This document shows, one piece after another, positions 33,836 through 45,060 of a DNA stretch of 64,000 nucleotides. The position numbers and the translations under genes are program-made. Position 1 is the stretch's first letter; every line of letters begins with the position of its first letter. The stretch lies in assembly GCF_032062135.1 (NCBI RefSeq), contig NC_092860.1, positions 65,484,263 through 65,548,262 of the forward strand, read 5' to 3'. The stretch comes from Pyxicephalus adspersus (lineage: Eukaryota > Chordata > Amphibia > Anura > Pyxicephalidae). The notes beneath the pieces were generated by a model. That model was not told the DNA's origin, made no database searches, and worked only from the letters and a program-made list of their open reading frames with translations.

Positions 33836-34270
33836 GGTAAGTGAACAGAAGGGGAATATGAACAGCACAGAGTGATCAGAAGGGGAATTTGAACGGCACA
33901 GAGTGATCAGAAGGGGAATTTGAACGGCACAGAGTGATCAGAAGGGGAATTTGAACGGCACAGAGTGATCAGAAGGGGAACTTGAATGGCACAGAGTGAA
34001 CAGAAGGGGAATATGAACGGCACAGAGTNNNNNNNNNNNNNNNNNNNNNNNNNNNNNNNNNNNNNNNNNNNNNNNNNNNNNNNNNNNNNNNNNNNNNNNN
34101 NNNNNNNNNNNNNNNNNNNNNNNNNNNNNNNNNNNNNNNNNNNNNNNNNNNNNNNNNNNNNNNNNNNNNNNNNNNNGCACATGAGTGATCAGAAGGGGAA
34201 TACGGTATGAATGGCACATGAGTGATCAGAAGGGGAATACGGTATGAATGGCACATGAGTGATCAGAAGG
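33836..34270. repeat. 31-bp minisatellite (AGTGATCAGAAGGGGAAT units), partly N
   Basis: Repeats of AGTGATCAGAAGGGGAA plus TTGAACGGCACAG, 31 bp each. Units right of the gap carry an extra ACGGT. The same satellite, with GACAATCAATGGCAC, occurs at 48230-48335 and 52988-53135. Confidence 0.92.
34029..34176. other. Assembly gap (N run)
   Basis: 148 N bases inside the 31-bp minisatellite. Confidence 0.99.
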
Positions 34271-34375
34271 GAAATAATCTTTCAGAATCTTTTTTTTCTA
34301 GATTTTCTCTTTTCCTCCTTTAAAATTGGGTGCGTCTTATATTCCGGAGCGTCTTATATGGCGAAAAATACGGTA

Positions 34376-35245
34376 CTCTCCCAGAGGCTTGACACCCAAG
34401 AAGCTACCCAAATCCAGGTGCTTCGCCAGCTTCATGCACTTTCTGCTCGCCTGGATCAACTGCTTGTTTCTTTCAGTGCACCACCAGCCCAGTCTCCTGC
34501 CTTCACAGTGGCCTCTGCATTAAACATACTACATCCACAGCGATTCTCTGGGGACCCCAAGACCTGCCGTGGCTTCATCAATCAGTGCAGCATCCATTTT
34601 GAGCTTCAGCCACATAATTTCCCCACTGACCGGGCCAGTCCTTACTGTCTGGAGAAGCTCTGGCATGGGCATCCCCACTCTGGGAGAGGAAGTAATTTGT
34701 TACTGGCAATATTGAAGCCTTCCTGAGCCTCTTCAGAACTGTGATGAGCCCGCCTGCACCTCTTCCACAGCCAGCGCGCTTCTGTGTCTCTGCCAAGGTT
34801 CGCATACTGTGGGTCAGTTTGCAATTCAATTCCAAACCTTGGCAGCTGAACTCGCTTGGAACAATGAGGCGCTCCACGCAACCTTCTGGCAAGGCCGTTC
34901 TGACTACGTGAAGGATGAGTTGGCCGGTCGGGAGATTCTCTCGTATCTGGATGATCTGATCTCCTTGGCCATCCAGATAGACATCTGCTTTCAAAAGCAT
35001 TTCCAGGAGAAATCTCGCCCACGCAAAACCTTTGTCCCGCGACTGGCACCATCCTTTCAGCAGCTTCTGCAAACTCCAGCCTCCCCTGTTCCTCCTGTCT
35101 CTGACGAACCAATGCAGCCAGGTCGATCTAGGCTATCCCAAGAGGAGAGGACTCGGCACCTCTCTTCTGGTCTCTGCCTGTACTGCGGACAGAAGGGACA
35201 TGTTATCAAATCTTGTCCACAGAGGCCGGGAAACTTCAGCGCCTA
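34376..35245 (+). pseudogene. Gypsy gag relic with CCHC zinc knuckle
   Basis: Encodes a gag N-terminal helix-rich part (TQIQVLRQLHALSARLDQLL near 34410-34470), capsid-like sequence (HPQRFSGDPKTCRGFINQC near 34528-34590) and, after frame changes, a nucleocapsid zinc knuckle CLYCGQKGHVIKSC (Cys-x2-Cys-x4-His-x4-Cys) near 35177-35218. The original start, just after the LTR at 33484, is separated from it by the TA-flanked element. Confidence 0.8.
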
Positions 35246-35295
35246 GCATGCCCTGAGGGGTCACTCTTCTCTCCCCTCCAATCATCGACCCTCCA

Positions 35296-37620
35296 TTGCC
35301 ATCCAGCTTCACTACAACAACTCCACACTTGCCCTTAAGGCCTTCATTAATTCGGGAGCAGCTGGAAATTTTCAGTTCTGCCACCCTCCTCAAGGAATAT
35401 GGTTGGCCTATTGAACCATTATCACAGTCTCTGCAAATCTCTGCGGTGGATGGGACCCTCCTTTCATGTGAACGTATCCGCTTCCAGACTAGACCCATTG
35501 AAATGTCTGTTGGTGTGCTACATCACGAAACCATAACTTTTCTTGTGCTTCCCCATGCTACCTAAGCAGTCATTCTTGGCCTCCTATGGCTTTAACTACA
35601 CTCCCCAGTGCTGAACTGGTCTACACCAGGGATATTGGCTTGGAGTCCATTGTGTCATTCCAAATGCCTGACCAAGCTCACACCTATCAGGCCTCTTGCT
35701 CTCTCTCTACTCCTGAAGTTGCAGCATCTATTCCCAGTCAATATATGGATTTCAAGGATGTCTTTTCCAAGCGCAAGGCTGAGCAACTACCTCCTCATCT
35801 GTCCTATGACTGTGCAATAGACATGGTGCATACAATCTAATCCGGATCAAAGAGAAGAATGAATGGAAAACCACATTTAACACCAGGGATAGGCATTATG
35901 AATACCATGTGATGCCCTTTGGTCTCTGCAATGCCCCAGCAGTTTTACAGTATTTTGGTAATGAGGTGTTTCAAGACCTTTTATACATCTGTAATGCAGT
36001 CTATTTAGATGACATCTTGTTTTTTTCTCCTGATTTGCCTACTCACAAACAACATGGGTTTCACTTTGCTGTGTCTTACAACGGCTCAGAGACAATGGAC
36101 TATATGCGAAGGCAGAGAAGTGCCTGTTTGAACTTTCCCAGGTACCCTTTCTGGGTTACATTGTTTGTAAAAAAGGCCTCTATATGGATCCGGAAAAAGT
36201 TGCAGCTATTTCCAACTGGCTTCCGCCTTCCGGTCTTAAGGCTACTCAGCGCTTCCTGGGATTTACAAACTATTACTGACAATTTATCAGGAATTACTAC
36301 ACTCTGGTAGCTCCCATCATGGCTCTGACCCGGAAGGATGCGGTCCCAAAGAACTGGCCCCCTGAGGCTAATGAGACTTTTCATTCTTTAAGGGAAGCTT
36401 TTCTTTCTGGCCCAGCTCTGGTTAGGCCAGATATCACCAAGCCCTTCTCCATTGAAGTTGATGCCTCATCCGTCGGAGTGGGAGCTATTCTCTTCCAGAC
36501 CCCTGCTAGAGCCAGACGCCCCTGTGCCTTCTCAAGGAAATTTTCCCCGGTGGAAAATAATTTCTTTATTGGGGGCAGGGAGCTCCTAGCCATCAAGCTA
36601 TCTCTGGAGGAATGGCCATACCTCTTGGAGGGTTCTCCCCACAAGATCACTATTTTTACTAACCACAAGAACCTCTAGTACTTGCAATCAGCTTGCCGCC
36701 TCAAACCCTGGCAGGCTCGTTGGTCTTTATTCTTCTCTCGGTTTGATTTTATCATTACGTTCAAACCTGGTTCTGCTAACTCCAGAGCTGATGCTCTTTC
36801 TCGCTCCTTCAACTCACAGGACTCCGAAAGTGCTGTGGAGCCAGAATTTATCATCCCTCCAGCTCCCATTATAGGCTTGACCTCTATCCAGGAGTCCGCT
36901 GTTCCTCCAGGCAAATCCTTGGTGCCACCTCTACTTCGCACAAGGATGTTACGATGGGCACATGATTCCAAACTTTCTGGTCATCCGGACGTGCATATGA
37001 CATTCACATTTCTCTCTCGACAGTACTGGTGGCCTAATCTTCATAAGGATATGACAGACTATGCTGTGCTGTCTGTGCTGAAACAAAGTTTGCCACCTGT
37101 GCCTCTGCAGGACAACTTCGTCCACTACCTATCCCTACAGAACCCTGGTGTCATCTATCCATGGACTTTATTATGGATCTCCCCCCTTCAGATGGCTGTA
37201 CGGTTATCTGGGTAGTCGTAGTCTAAAATGGCCCACTTTGTATCTTTCCCAGCTTTGCCATCGGCTGCAGCTTTGGTGCCAATTATTATTCAGGAAATTT
37301 TTCAACTTCATGGTATGCCCAATAATATTGTGTCAGATCACGGTGCAGTTTACTTCCCCCTTCTTGAAAGGCTTCTGCAAATCCCTTTATATTACTGCAG
37401 AATTCTCCTCAGCCTATCATCCGCAGAATAATGGGCAGACGGAGAGAGTCAATCAGTCCTTGGAGCAATATCTTCGAGCCCTGATATTCACTCACCATGA
37501 ATACTGGGTGACTCTGATACCTTGGGCAGAGTTTAGACAGGGATGTTCCCAACAGCTGATCAAAGGCATTACCCTAGAGGGCTGCAGGAGTTCACAATAC
37601 CTTGCCAACTGAGCGTGGTA
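35296..37620 (+). pseudogene. Gypsy pol relic: protease, reverse transcriptase, RNase H, integrase
   Basis: Protease: the active-site triad reads NSG (near 35348) where retroelement proteases have DSG, so the catalytic Asp is lost. Reverse transcriptase: [10 protein letters not shown] near 35905-35940 and YLDDILFF near 36000-36030, with the YxDD pair kept. RNase H: FSIEVDASSVGVGAILFQ near 36448, and TNHKNL near 36655 where TDHKNL is usual. Integrase: HDSKLSGHPD and QYWWPNLHKDM (zinc-binding region), IVSDHGAVY and NGQTERVNQSLEQYLRA. Stops and frameshifts separate all domains. Confidence 0.88.
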
Positions 37621-37879
37621 AAGTGGGTGACTCTTCGCTGGTGGCAGTTTGTATTTGAGCACAAGTATGTTCTTTGGGTAGGAAAGCCCAGTATCTTGTT
37701 GGCAATATTCGCCCACCGTGGCAAGTCCCCGCTTCCTCCACAGGCGAAAAGCCTTGTAATCATTGCCCTGGGAAAGCAGTGGGTTCCCACAGATGGGTAG
37801 GTAAGTAGAGAACCTGCAGGGCAGGCCCATTCTCTTCCTGATGTTTCTCCAGGTCAGGATCCTGTCCCTAAGGAGGATT

Positions 37880-38420
37880 GTCATGGATTTGCCACAAGTA
37901 GTATGGGGAAGTGGACCCTGTGCAATCTGCATGTTTTGCCGAGGTATGAGCTGAGGCGCAGAGTCCAAGGAACCACCCGATGTTCACCAGAGCACCCCGC
38001 AAGGGGTGATGGACTTTGCTGTGGACGGGGCCCAGGTTGCTGCTCTCAGACACACCCGTGCAGACGGCTGCTGACTGCAGATGGAACCGAAGCGTAGTAC
38101 CCAATCGATAGGCAATCTTGAAAACCAGAGCAGGACCAGGTCAGGGCAGGCGGTGAACAATCGAAGTCAAACAAGTCAAGGTCAGAACCAGGAAATCAGC
38201 ACTTAAAAACAGACACAGCATATATAGTGAGGCAAACAGGCAGGTTGGGCAGGGACTGAATGGGCAGGTGCAGATAAATCAGATGGAAACTCCAGCGACG
38301 CCTCTACCTCCCGGGCCCGGACAGAGCAGCCTGATACAAGGTAAGGAGACAAACTGCTGCTGATCTGACATATATCTGGTGAACAACAAGTACCTGATCA
38401 GCTGTGCTGCTGATCTGTGA
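37880..38420 (-). repeat. Gypsy 3' LTR
   Basis: On the plus strand it begins TGTCATGGATTTGCC and ends GCTGATCTGTGATA, so the minus strand starts TATCACAGATCAGCAGC (expected TGTCACAG...) and ends CCATGACA. Borders are estimated from these ends only; no second copy in the window. Confidence 0.6.
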
Positions 38421-38620
38421 TAGTACCCTCTCTCTTAGGGCCCCTCCTCGGAAGGGATCTCCCTGGCTTCTTGGGAAACCGCCTATGAAAGTCCTTTACC
38501 AGCAGAGGGGCATGAAGATCTGTGTGAGATACCCAAGATCGTTCTTCTGGACCATAGCCTTTCCAATGGACCAGATATTGCAGTTTGCCACAGAGCAGTC
38601 TCGAATCAATAATTGATTTT

Positions 38621-40165
38621 ACTTCAAACCACCTGGACAGGGGCAGGAGAAGGGGATTTGTGGAAATAAGGGTTGAGAATGAAAGACTTCAAGAGAGACA
38701 CGTGAAAAGAGTTGGGAATCTGAAGACTGGAGGGCAGCAACTTAAAGGTCACCCGATTATTCTGCAATAAAACAGAGAAGGGTCCAATAAAATGGGGAGC
38801 AAGTTTGAGCAAGAAGTGCAAACTTCATTTTATCTGCCCATTTCTTGTGGCGAAGAGAGGATTTATGCAACCCTCTTAGAGCATCTTCCCAGATTTCATG
38901 GAAGCTGGCTCTGGCTATTGCGGCGCCAGAACTTCTGTTCAGAAGGAATAGGAGGAGGTACAGCCAAAGGTCAGAAAGAAAGGGCTGAAACCAGTAGATT
39001 TGCTGACATGGCTGTTATGGGCAAACTCAGCCCAAGGAAGTAATTCACTCCAATTGTCCTGCCTTGCTGATACATAGTGACAAAAAAATTGTCCAGCTTA
39101 ATCGCTAACAGATGACACAGGGCCCTCCAAAAACGAGATGTGAACTGAACTCCTCGATATGAGACTATGCTGGAGGTAAGATCATGGAGGCAGAACACTT
39201 CCAGGAGGAAGACTTTAGCCACGGCTGGAACTGAAGGAATAAAATGAGCCATCCACTACAACCAAAATAACTGTGCAACCATTTCATGGAGGTAGGTCTG
39301 TGATAAAGTTCATGGAAATATGGGTCCAAGGACACTTTGGTACAGGCAGAGGAAAAAGTGGACCAAATGGTCCTTCTTAGGACCTTGTTTTGAGCACTTT
39401 TTGAGCCGGCAGCAATGATGTCTCTGGCATCTTGACGTAATGTTGTCCACCAATACAGGCATAAGATGAAGTCAAAAGTTTTCCGCAGCCCTTGGTGACC
39501 GGCAACTATAGAATTATGACCCCAAGCAAGGATACGGGGACGGAGAGCAGTTTTAACAAATTTTTACATACGGGGGGGGGGGGGGACAGAATTCAGGAAG
39601 GATCATTATTATGTGAAGGTTCTCAGAATCAAGGGAGCCAGACACAGCATCCACCTTAGTGTTCTTAGTGTTCACGGCAGTCCCAGGGTGAAATCAAATC
39701 TTGAGAAAAATAGCTAGCCTGCTGCGGAATAAGTCTTTGGGCAGTTTGGAGGTACAAGAGATTCATGTGATCTGTGTAAATCGTGATGGGGGAAGAGAGC
39801 TTCCTCACGAAGATGACGCCATTTCTCCATTTCATCGTCATTTCACAGCCAGTAGCTTTCGATCCCCTATTGTTTAATTCCTATCTGCAGGCAAAAACTT
39901 CCTCGAGAAGAAGCCACAGGAACGCAATTTGCCAGAGGTGCCTTGCTGGGAGAGAACAGCCCCTACCCCTACAGCAGAGACCTCAACCTCAAGAAAGAAT
40001 GGCTTACATAGGTCAGGGTGCATTAAGACAGGAGCTGATGTGAAGGCCTGTTTCAAGACATCAAAGGTTCGAAGAGCCTTCTTAGGCCACAACTTGCAGT
40101 TGGCTCCCTTCTTGGTAAGAGCTGTGATGGGAGCCACAATGGAGGAGTAATCCTTAATAAACTGT
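38621..40165 (-). pseudogene. Gypsy pol relic (reverse transcriptase/RNase H to integrase C-terminus)
   Basis: Minus-strand pieces: RQFIKDYSSIVAPITALTKK and HPDLCKPFFLEV with VSAVGVGAVLSQQG (40165-39874, end of reverse transcriptase into RNase H), then HDLTSSIVSYRGVQFTSRFW (39250-38971, integrase core, where SDRG has become SYRG), then KLAPHFIGPFSVL and NSFHVSLLK (38821-38624, integrase C-terminal domain). Frame breaks between all pieces; dead. Confidence 0.82.
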
Positions 40166-40562
40166 CTAAAGCAGGGGTCGGAAACCCGCCACTCCAGGGC
40201 TGCGTGAAGCTCCTGAGCCTCCTTATTGTGGCTCCTTTCCCTATTTACCGCAGCCGGCGTTGACACTTCTGCCGGTGGAGAAAGGGAACACTCCCTCTCC
40301 TCCGTATGCAGTGCAGAGGAGAGGGATTTTCCTTCAGGGGCAATTCTGGTGGGTGGCGGAGCCATAAGTGCGGGACTCGAGAGGGTCCCTCGCTGATAGG
40401 AGTCCAGTGTCCCACGTGTTTGCGGGTGCTTACAAGTGGGACACAGGACTAGATGCCAATGCAGCTACTCATTTTGTGATGCACAGCTCTTAAAGTAACA
40501 GAGAGCCAGGAAAAAAGAAGCAAAGTAAGTTTAAAAGTAAGTTACAGTATATCAACTAATAG

Positions 40563-40990
40563 GATGGTGCTATATAAATAGTGTGTAGTAATAATTATTT
40601 ATCAGATGATTAATATATAATTAGTAACTAATTATATATAAATGATTAGTTACTAATCATATAATATTCATCTGATAAATAATTATTACTACACACTATT
40701 TATATAGCACCATCTTTTTACGCAGCACTGTACAAAGTTCAAAGCCATGTCATTAACTGTCACTCAAAGGGGCTCAAAATCTAATGTCCCTACCATAGTC
40801 ATATGTCATTAATGTAGTCCAAGGTCAATTTTTTGGGGGAAGCCAATTAACCTAACTGCATGTTTTTGGAATGAGGGAGGAAACCGGAGTACCCAGAGGA
40901 AACCCACACAGACACGGGGAAAACTTGCAAACTCCACTCAGGTAGTGTCATGACCGAGATTTGAACCTGAGACCTAGCGCTGCGAGCCAT
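40563..40990. repeat. Inverted LINE/SINE tail palindrome plus SINE-like tail sequence
   Basis: GATGGTGCTATATAAATAGT (40563) is answered by ACTATTTATATAGCACCATC (ending 40714). The outer 48 bases of each arm are perfect reverse complements and the inner part is degenerate. The following sequence (40860-40985) contains AGAGGAAACCCACACAGAC and CTAGCGCTGCGAGCC, a block common in vertebrate SINE and LINE tails. Confidence 0.75.
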
Positions 40991-41369
40991 TGATCTTGGT
41001 ATAATGAATCATGTTAACATACATTTAAATAAATAAGTATATCATCATATGGGTTGGGTTAATTTGATCATGATCACAGTGAATTTTTTAAAAGAAACAT
41101 TTTCTTTAAAACAAAATTAGTATTTTCTTGTTATTAAGTATATTATTGCACAAGGCACTTATGAAGTCCCATTCCAAGAAAAAAATGCTTTGAACCTGTT
41201 CTCATAACGGTTATTTAATAATTTTTATTTATTTATTATTTTATTTATGTTTATTTTGTTGCGAAGTTATCTAAATTTTTTATAATTTGTCAATTTAAAT
41301 ATGCGTCACATCCATGTCCATAACCCTCGCCTTTACGTGCAGGCGGCTTCTTGAGTGTGCAACCCCTGC

Positions 41370-42888
41370 AGTAAGCTAACCATGAATACATCCCAAAAAA
41401 GAAAAATCCCAGAAGAAAATAGAGAGTTTAAATCTACATTGACAGATTCCTTTGCCTTCACTGGCAACAATGCTGGCTTACCTGTGTGCTTGATATGTGG
41501 CGAGAAATTAGCAAACAACAAAAAATGTAACGCTGAAAGGCATTTTCAAAACAAGCACTCAGCATTTTATGAAAAGTACCCAACTGAAGATGAGAGAGCG
41601 ATTTGGGAACTACTACAGAAAGTTGAGCAGAGCAAACATACTTTCAAGAAGTGGTGTAACTCTCCAAACTCAACTTCAGCTGCTAGTTTTGTGGCAGCTG
41701 ATGAGATCGTAAGAAGAATACATGAAAGCTTATGACACAGACGGAGAATACATGAAAGAATCTTTCATCAAAGTACCAGAGTATCTATTCTCTGAATTCA
41801 AAAACAAACAAGAAATTATTCAGAAAATTAAAGAAATGTCTCTCTGCAAAGACCGTCAAGGACAGGACCATTATAATGGCAACAAGCATCACCAGTAAGC
41901 AAATCATCAATTCAGCTTAAGCATATTCAGTTGCTTGTGATGAGTCACATGTAGTGATGTAAACAATATTGAGCAGACAGCACTGTTATGCAGATTTGTG
42001 AACTCTGTTGGGCTGCAGAAAGAACTGATTGAACTCACACCACTAAAGGGCCAAGCACGGAGACAGGACATTTGTGAGGCTGTTTTGAGTTGTCTAAAAG
42101 CCACAGGAATAAACACCACTCACCTGGTGTCAGTGTCTACTGCTGGTGCACCCCTTATGAGAGTAGCACAGAAGGGCTTTGTGAGTTTTCTTCAAAAGTT
42201 GCTGGATCGAGGGCTGACGACGTTTCACTGCATCTTGCACCAAGAAGCACTGTGCACTCAAACATTCCCCCCTGAATGTGTGGAAGTGATGAACCTCGTT
42301 ATTAAGATACTAAACAAAATAATTGCAAATGGGTTAAACCACCGACAGTTTTGTTCATTGTTAGATGAAGTTGAGAGCGCATATTCGGATCTCCTGCTGC
42401 ACAACAGAGTTCTGTGGCTGTCAAGAGGAGATGTGCTGAAACGCTTCTCTGCTTGTCTGGAACATGTGAAAACCTTCTTGGAAAGGAAAGACCTCAGCTA
42501 TCCTGAACTGGGCGACCTTGATTGGCTGGAAAAGTTTTATTTCATGGTGGATATGACAAGTCACCTAAACACGCTAAATAAAAATCTCCAGGGAAAGGGA
42601 AGCATGACCCTGCAGTTGCTGGTGGATGTTCTGGCGTTTTAGCGCAAGATGACAGTTTTTGCCAGAGATGTACAGGAAGGTATGCTGTCTCACTTTCCCT
42701 CCCTGAGACAGTTCAACAAAGAGAACAATCACATAAATTGTCATTATTTACACTGTGCAATTATGGCAATGCAAGCTGCATTTGGAGAAAGATTCAGCGA
42801 GTTTAGAAAGGAAAAAAACACTCTGTCCTTCCCTGTCACACAGCTGAACATTGACCCATCCCTGCTGAACATTTCTTCACAGGGATAA
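41370..42888 (+). pseudogene. hAT transposase relic (Charlie/GTF2IRD2-like)
   Basis: From about 41382 the frame encodes a BED/C2H2-like finger, LPVCLICGEKLANNKKC with ERHFQNKH. After a broken stretch (41730-41995) it continues with a hAT catalytic-region segment: TTHLVSVSTAGAPLM, FHCILHQEALCTQ, LLLHNRVLWLSRGDVLKRF and WLEKFYFMVDMTSHLNTLN, of the type found in ZBED5/GTF2IRD2-related proteins. A stop at 42642 and a second piece to 42888 follow. The catalytic Asp of the usual TDGA motif reads STAGA here. Non-functional. Confidence 0.85.
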
Positions 42889-43204
42889 GTCAGACCGATC
42901 TTAAAATCTTAAAATGGTTCGCAAATATCTGTAAAAATGTATTATTCACCCTGCACTCTCTTTGTTGGCACTACTCCCTGTCCTCCCCAGTCTGATGCCT
43001 CATTGTCTCTCTGCTCCTCCACTCTCTCTATTTCTCTGTCTGTGCTCCTGCACCTTTTTTATCTACTGATACTTTTTGGTGACGTCTCTCCCAACCCTGG
43101 TCCCCCACACAGCCTCCCCTTTCTATATACTCTCAGCAAGACACTCCCTTCTCCTAACCTCATCCCCATTCACCCTACCCATAAGTTCTTACCCCCTCTC
43201 TCTG

Positions 43205-43830
43205 GCAGTCTATGGAATGCCCGATCTGTTGGCAATAAATTAAATACAGAATCTTCTCCATTCTAAATCTCTGAACTTTCGGGCTCTCACTGAAACTTGG
43301 CTTCCTCCTTTGACTCTGCTGCTGCTCTCTCCTATGGAGGCCTGCACTTTACACATACCCCCAGACCTGGCAACAAAGTAGGGGGTGGTGTGGGTCTTCA
43401 CCTCTTTTGAAGTCCACTCTGTCTCTTTAGCCCTTTACCCCTCATTGTTGCTGTTGTCTACCGCCCCCCTGGCCAGTATCACAATTTTTGCATAACTTTG
43501 CATCCTGGCTCCCACACATTCTTTCCCATGACCTGCCCACCCTCATCCTCGGTGACTTTAATGTTGCAATGGATGAGCCCAACCTTCGCTCCTCAGAACA
43601 TCAATGGCCCCACACACATAGCGGGACACACTTTAGACCTGGTATTTTCAAAACTCTGCAACCTCACCCTCTTTGACAACTCACCATTTCCCCTTTGTGA
43701 TCACAACTTTATCACCTTCAATCGAACTCTTGCCCCCCCTTGCCACATCCCAGACCTGGTCAATGGCAGAGAGATATCTGTAACCTTGACCACAAACTTT
43801 TCTCAAACTGCCTTGTGTCCCTAACCCCCG
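43205..43830 (+). pseudogene. L2 endonuclease relic
   Basis: Encodes LWNARSVGNK at the start, ILGDFNVAMDEP in the middle (active-site GDFN), and TLDLVFSKLCNL with PLCDHNFITF at the end, matching the SDHxxI block with S changed to C. Several frameshifts. Confidence 0.8.
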
Positions 43831-44257
43831 CTCTCTCCAAAATCACCTACCCAGATGAAGCTGCCACCCTGTTAAACCACTCTCTTTCCTTGGCTTTGGA
43901 TAAATTTGCCCCTGGCCGCTTTCGATACCCCCGCCCTGCCAACCCCCGACCCTGGCACAACAATCACAGCAAACAGATACAAAAGATTGTTCCTGCAGTT
44001 GAGTGTAAGTGGAGAGAATCTGGCCTCAGCGCTGACTTTATGGACTACAAAGCCAAGCTACAAAGATTTAACACTGAGCTCACTGTCACCAAGCAAAATT
44101 ATTTTTCCGCAATCATTTCCTCTCAAGCTTCCAAACCACGCAACCTCTTCTCAACAATTGACTCCCTCCTAAACCCCACACCTGCTCCCCCCACTACAAC
44201 CTTCTCTGCCCCTTCATTGCCAACTACTTTAGAGATAAAATAGACAAAATCAGACAT

Positions 44258-44403
44258 GATGGCCCTGATTCATCAAGCCAAATCGTATTATCGATCGCGC
44301 AGTCGTATTAGCGATCCGGAATCGTGCGCGATCGCGCTATTCAACAACCGAAAAAGCTCGCGCACGAAGCCGCGCTTATCCGACAGGTTTTTACTCGCGA
44401 TCT
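44258..44403. mobile_element. CpG-rich MITE fragment replacing part of the L2
   Basis: Begins GGCCCTGATTCATCAAGCCA and is dense in CGATCGCG and GCGCG motifs, unlike its surroundings. It sits exactly where the L2 reverse-transcriptase N-terminus should be (after DKIDKIRHD and before the YADD region). No right terminal repeat seen. Confidence 0.5.
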
Positions 44404-45060
44404 TGCTGTACACCTCCTCTCTCGGTAGTCTCATATCCTCCTTTGGCTTACAGTACCATCTGTATGCTGATGACACTCAAATATATCTGTCCACTCCTGA
44501 CTTGTCTCCCTCAGTCCTGGATAACATCTCATGCTGCCTGTCAGCCATCTCATCATGGATGTCTGACCGATTTTTGAAACTCAACCTGGATAAAACAGAA
44601 CTCATCATCATCCCCCCCTCAAATTCCAAATCTTCCCCTGACATATTTCTAACTGTTAACAACACTGTTTTTTGTCCCTCTCCTCAGACACTTTGTCTTG
44701 GTGTCACCTTTGACTCTGCCCTCTCATTTACCCCCCATATTCAGAACATTTCCAGGTCCTGTCACTTTCATCTACGCAACATCACCAAAATCCGCCCCTA
44801 CCTGTCCTGAGACCACCAAACTCCTTGTACATGCTCTTATCATCTCTCGTCTGGACTACTGTAACCTCCTCCTCTCTGGTATTCCACTAACCCAACTTTC
44901 TCCTCTACAATCTATTATGAATGTTGCAGCCAGCCTCATCTATCCTTCCCTCCGCTCCTCTTCCGCTGCATCTCTTTGCAGATCTCTACACTGGCTGGCC
45001 CTTTCACCTTTAGAATCAAATTCAAGTTCCTGTGCTTTCCCTTGAAATCCCTCCACAGTG
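44404..45060 (+). pseudogene. L2 reverse transcriptase C-terminal relic
   Basis: [10 protein letters not shown] keeps the catalytic Asp pair. [35 protein letters not shown] and ARLDYCNLLLSGIP-like sequence (SRLDYCNLLLSGIP near 44847) follow. One frame change at about 44805. Confidence 0.85.

Larger units (their letters stand above)
33526..34373. mobile_element. TA-flanked element with CGTATTTTT ends and 31-bp minisatellite
   Basis: Ends TCGTATTTTTTGCCG and GGCGAAAAATACGG with TA on both sides (33524-33525, 34374-34375). A short internal foldback lies at 33526-33607. From 33608 it contains ACCGTGTTTCCCCGA, the terminal sequence of the other element type. A core at 33640-33840 is shared with 48000-48240, followed by 31-bp tandem repeats and an N gap. 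Confidence 0.8.
32799..37879 (+). mobile_element. Ty3/gypsy LTR retrotransposon, decayed (5' LTR to integrase)
   Basis: The 5' LTR (32799-33470) is followed at once by the gag start region. Gag and pol remnants extend in order zinc knuckle, protease, reverse transcriptase, RNase H, integrase up to about 37540. A TA-flanked element (33526-34373) splits gag. Many stops and frameshifts and at least two mutated catalytic sites show it is dead. The 3' LTR is missing; the right side meets another gypsy element in reverse orientation. Confidence 0.88.
37880..40171 (-). mobile_element. Second Ty3/gypsy element, truncated, opposite strand
   Basis: A 3' LTR lies at about 37880-38420. Pol remnants then read away on the minus strand from RNase H/reverse transcriptase (about 40150) through integrase to the LTR. 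The part upstream of the reverse transcriptase is absent; the element is interrupted at 40172 by a Charlie-type hAT. Tail-to-tail with the preceding gypsy element. Confidence 0.8.
40172..42905 (+). mobile_element. Charlie-type hAT transposon, 3' end missing
   Basis: The left end CAGGGGTCGGAAACCCGCCAC is a recognisable Charlie-type hAT terminus, directly after GTCTAAAG within the gypsy coding sequence FRQFIKD. A transposase relic follows. No matching right terminus or second GTCTAAAG was found before the L2 sequence at 42.94 kb, so the right side is truncated. A palindromic insert lies at 40563-40714. Confidence 0.75.

Noticed and set aside
33836..34270. Regular 31-bp repeats as a CRISPR-like array
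   Set aside because: The units abut with no unique spacers, lie inside a TA-flanked transposon in a vertebrate genome, and have no cas genes.
41221..41260. ATTTATTT-rich stretch as an mRNA instability element or origin
   Set aside because: Simple AT-rich sequence in a transposon leader; no gene context supports either role.
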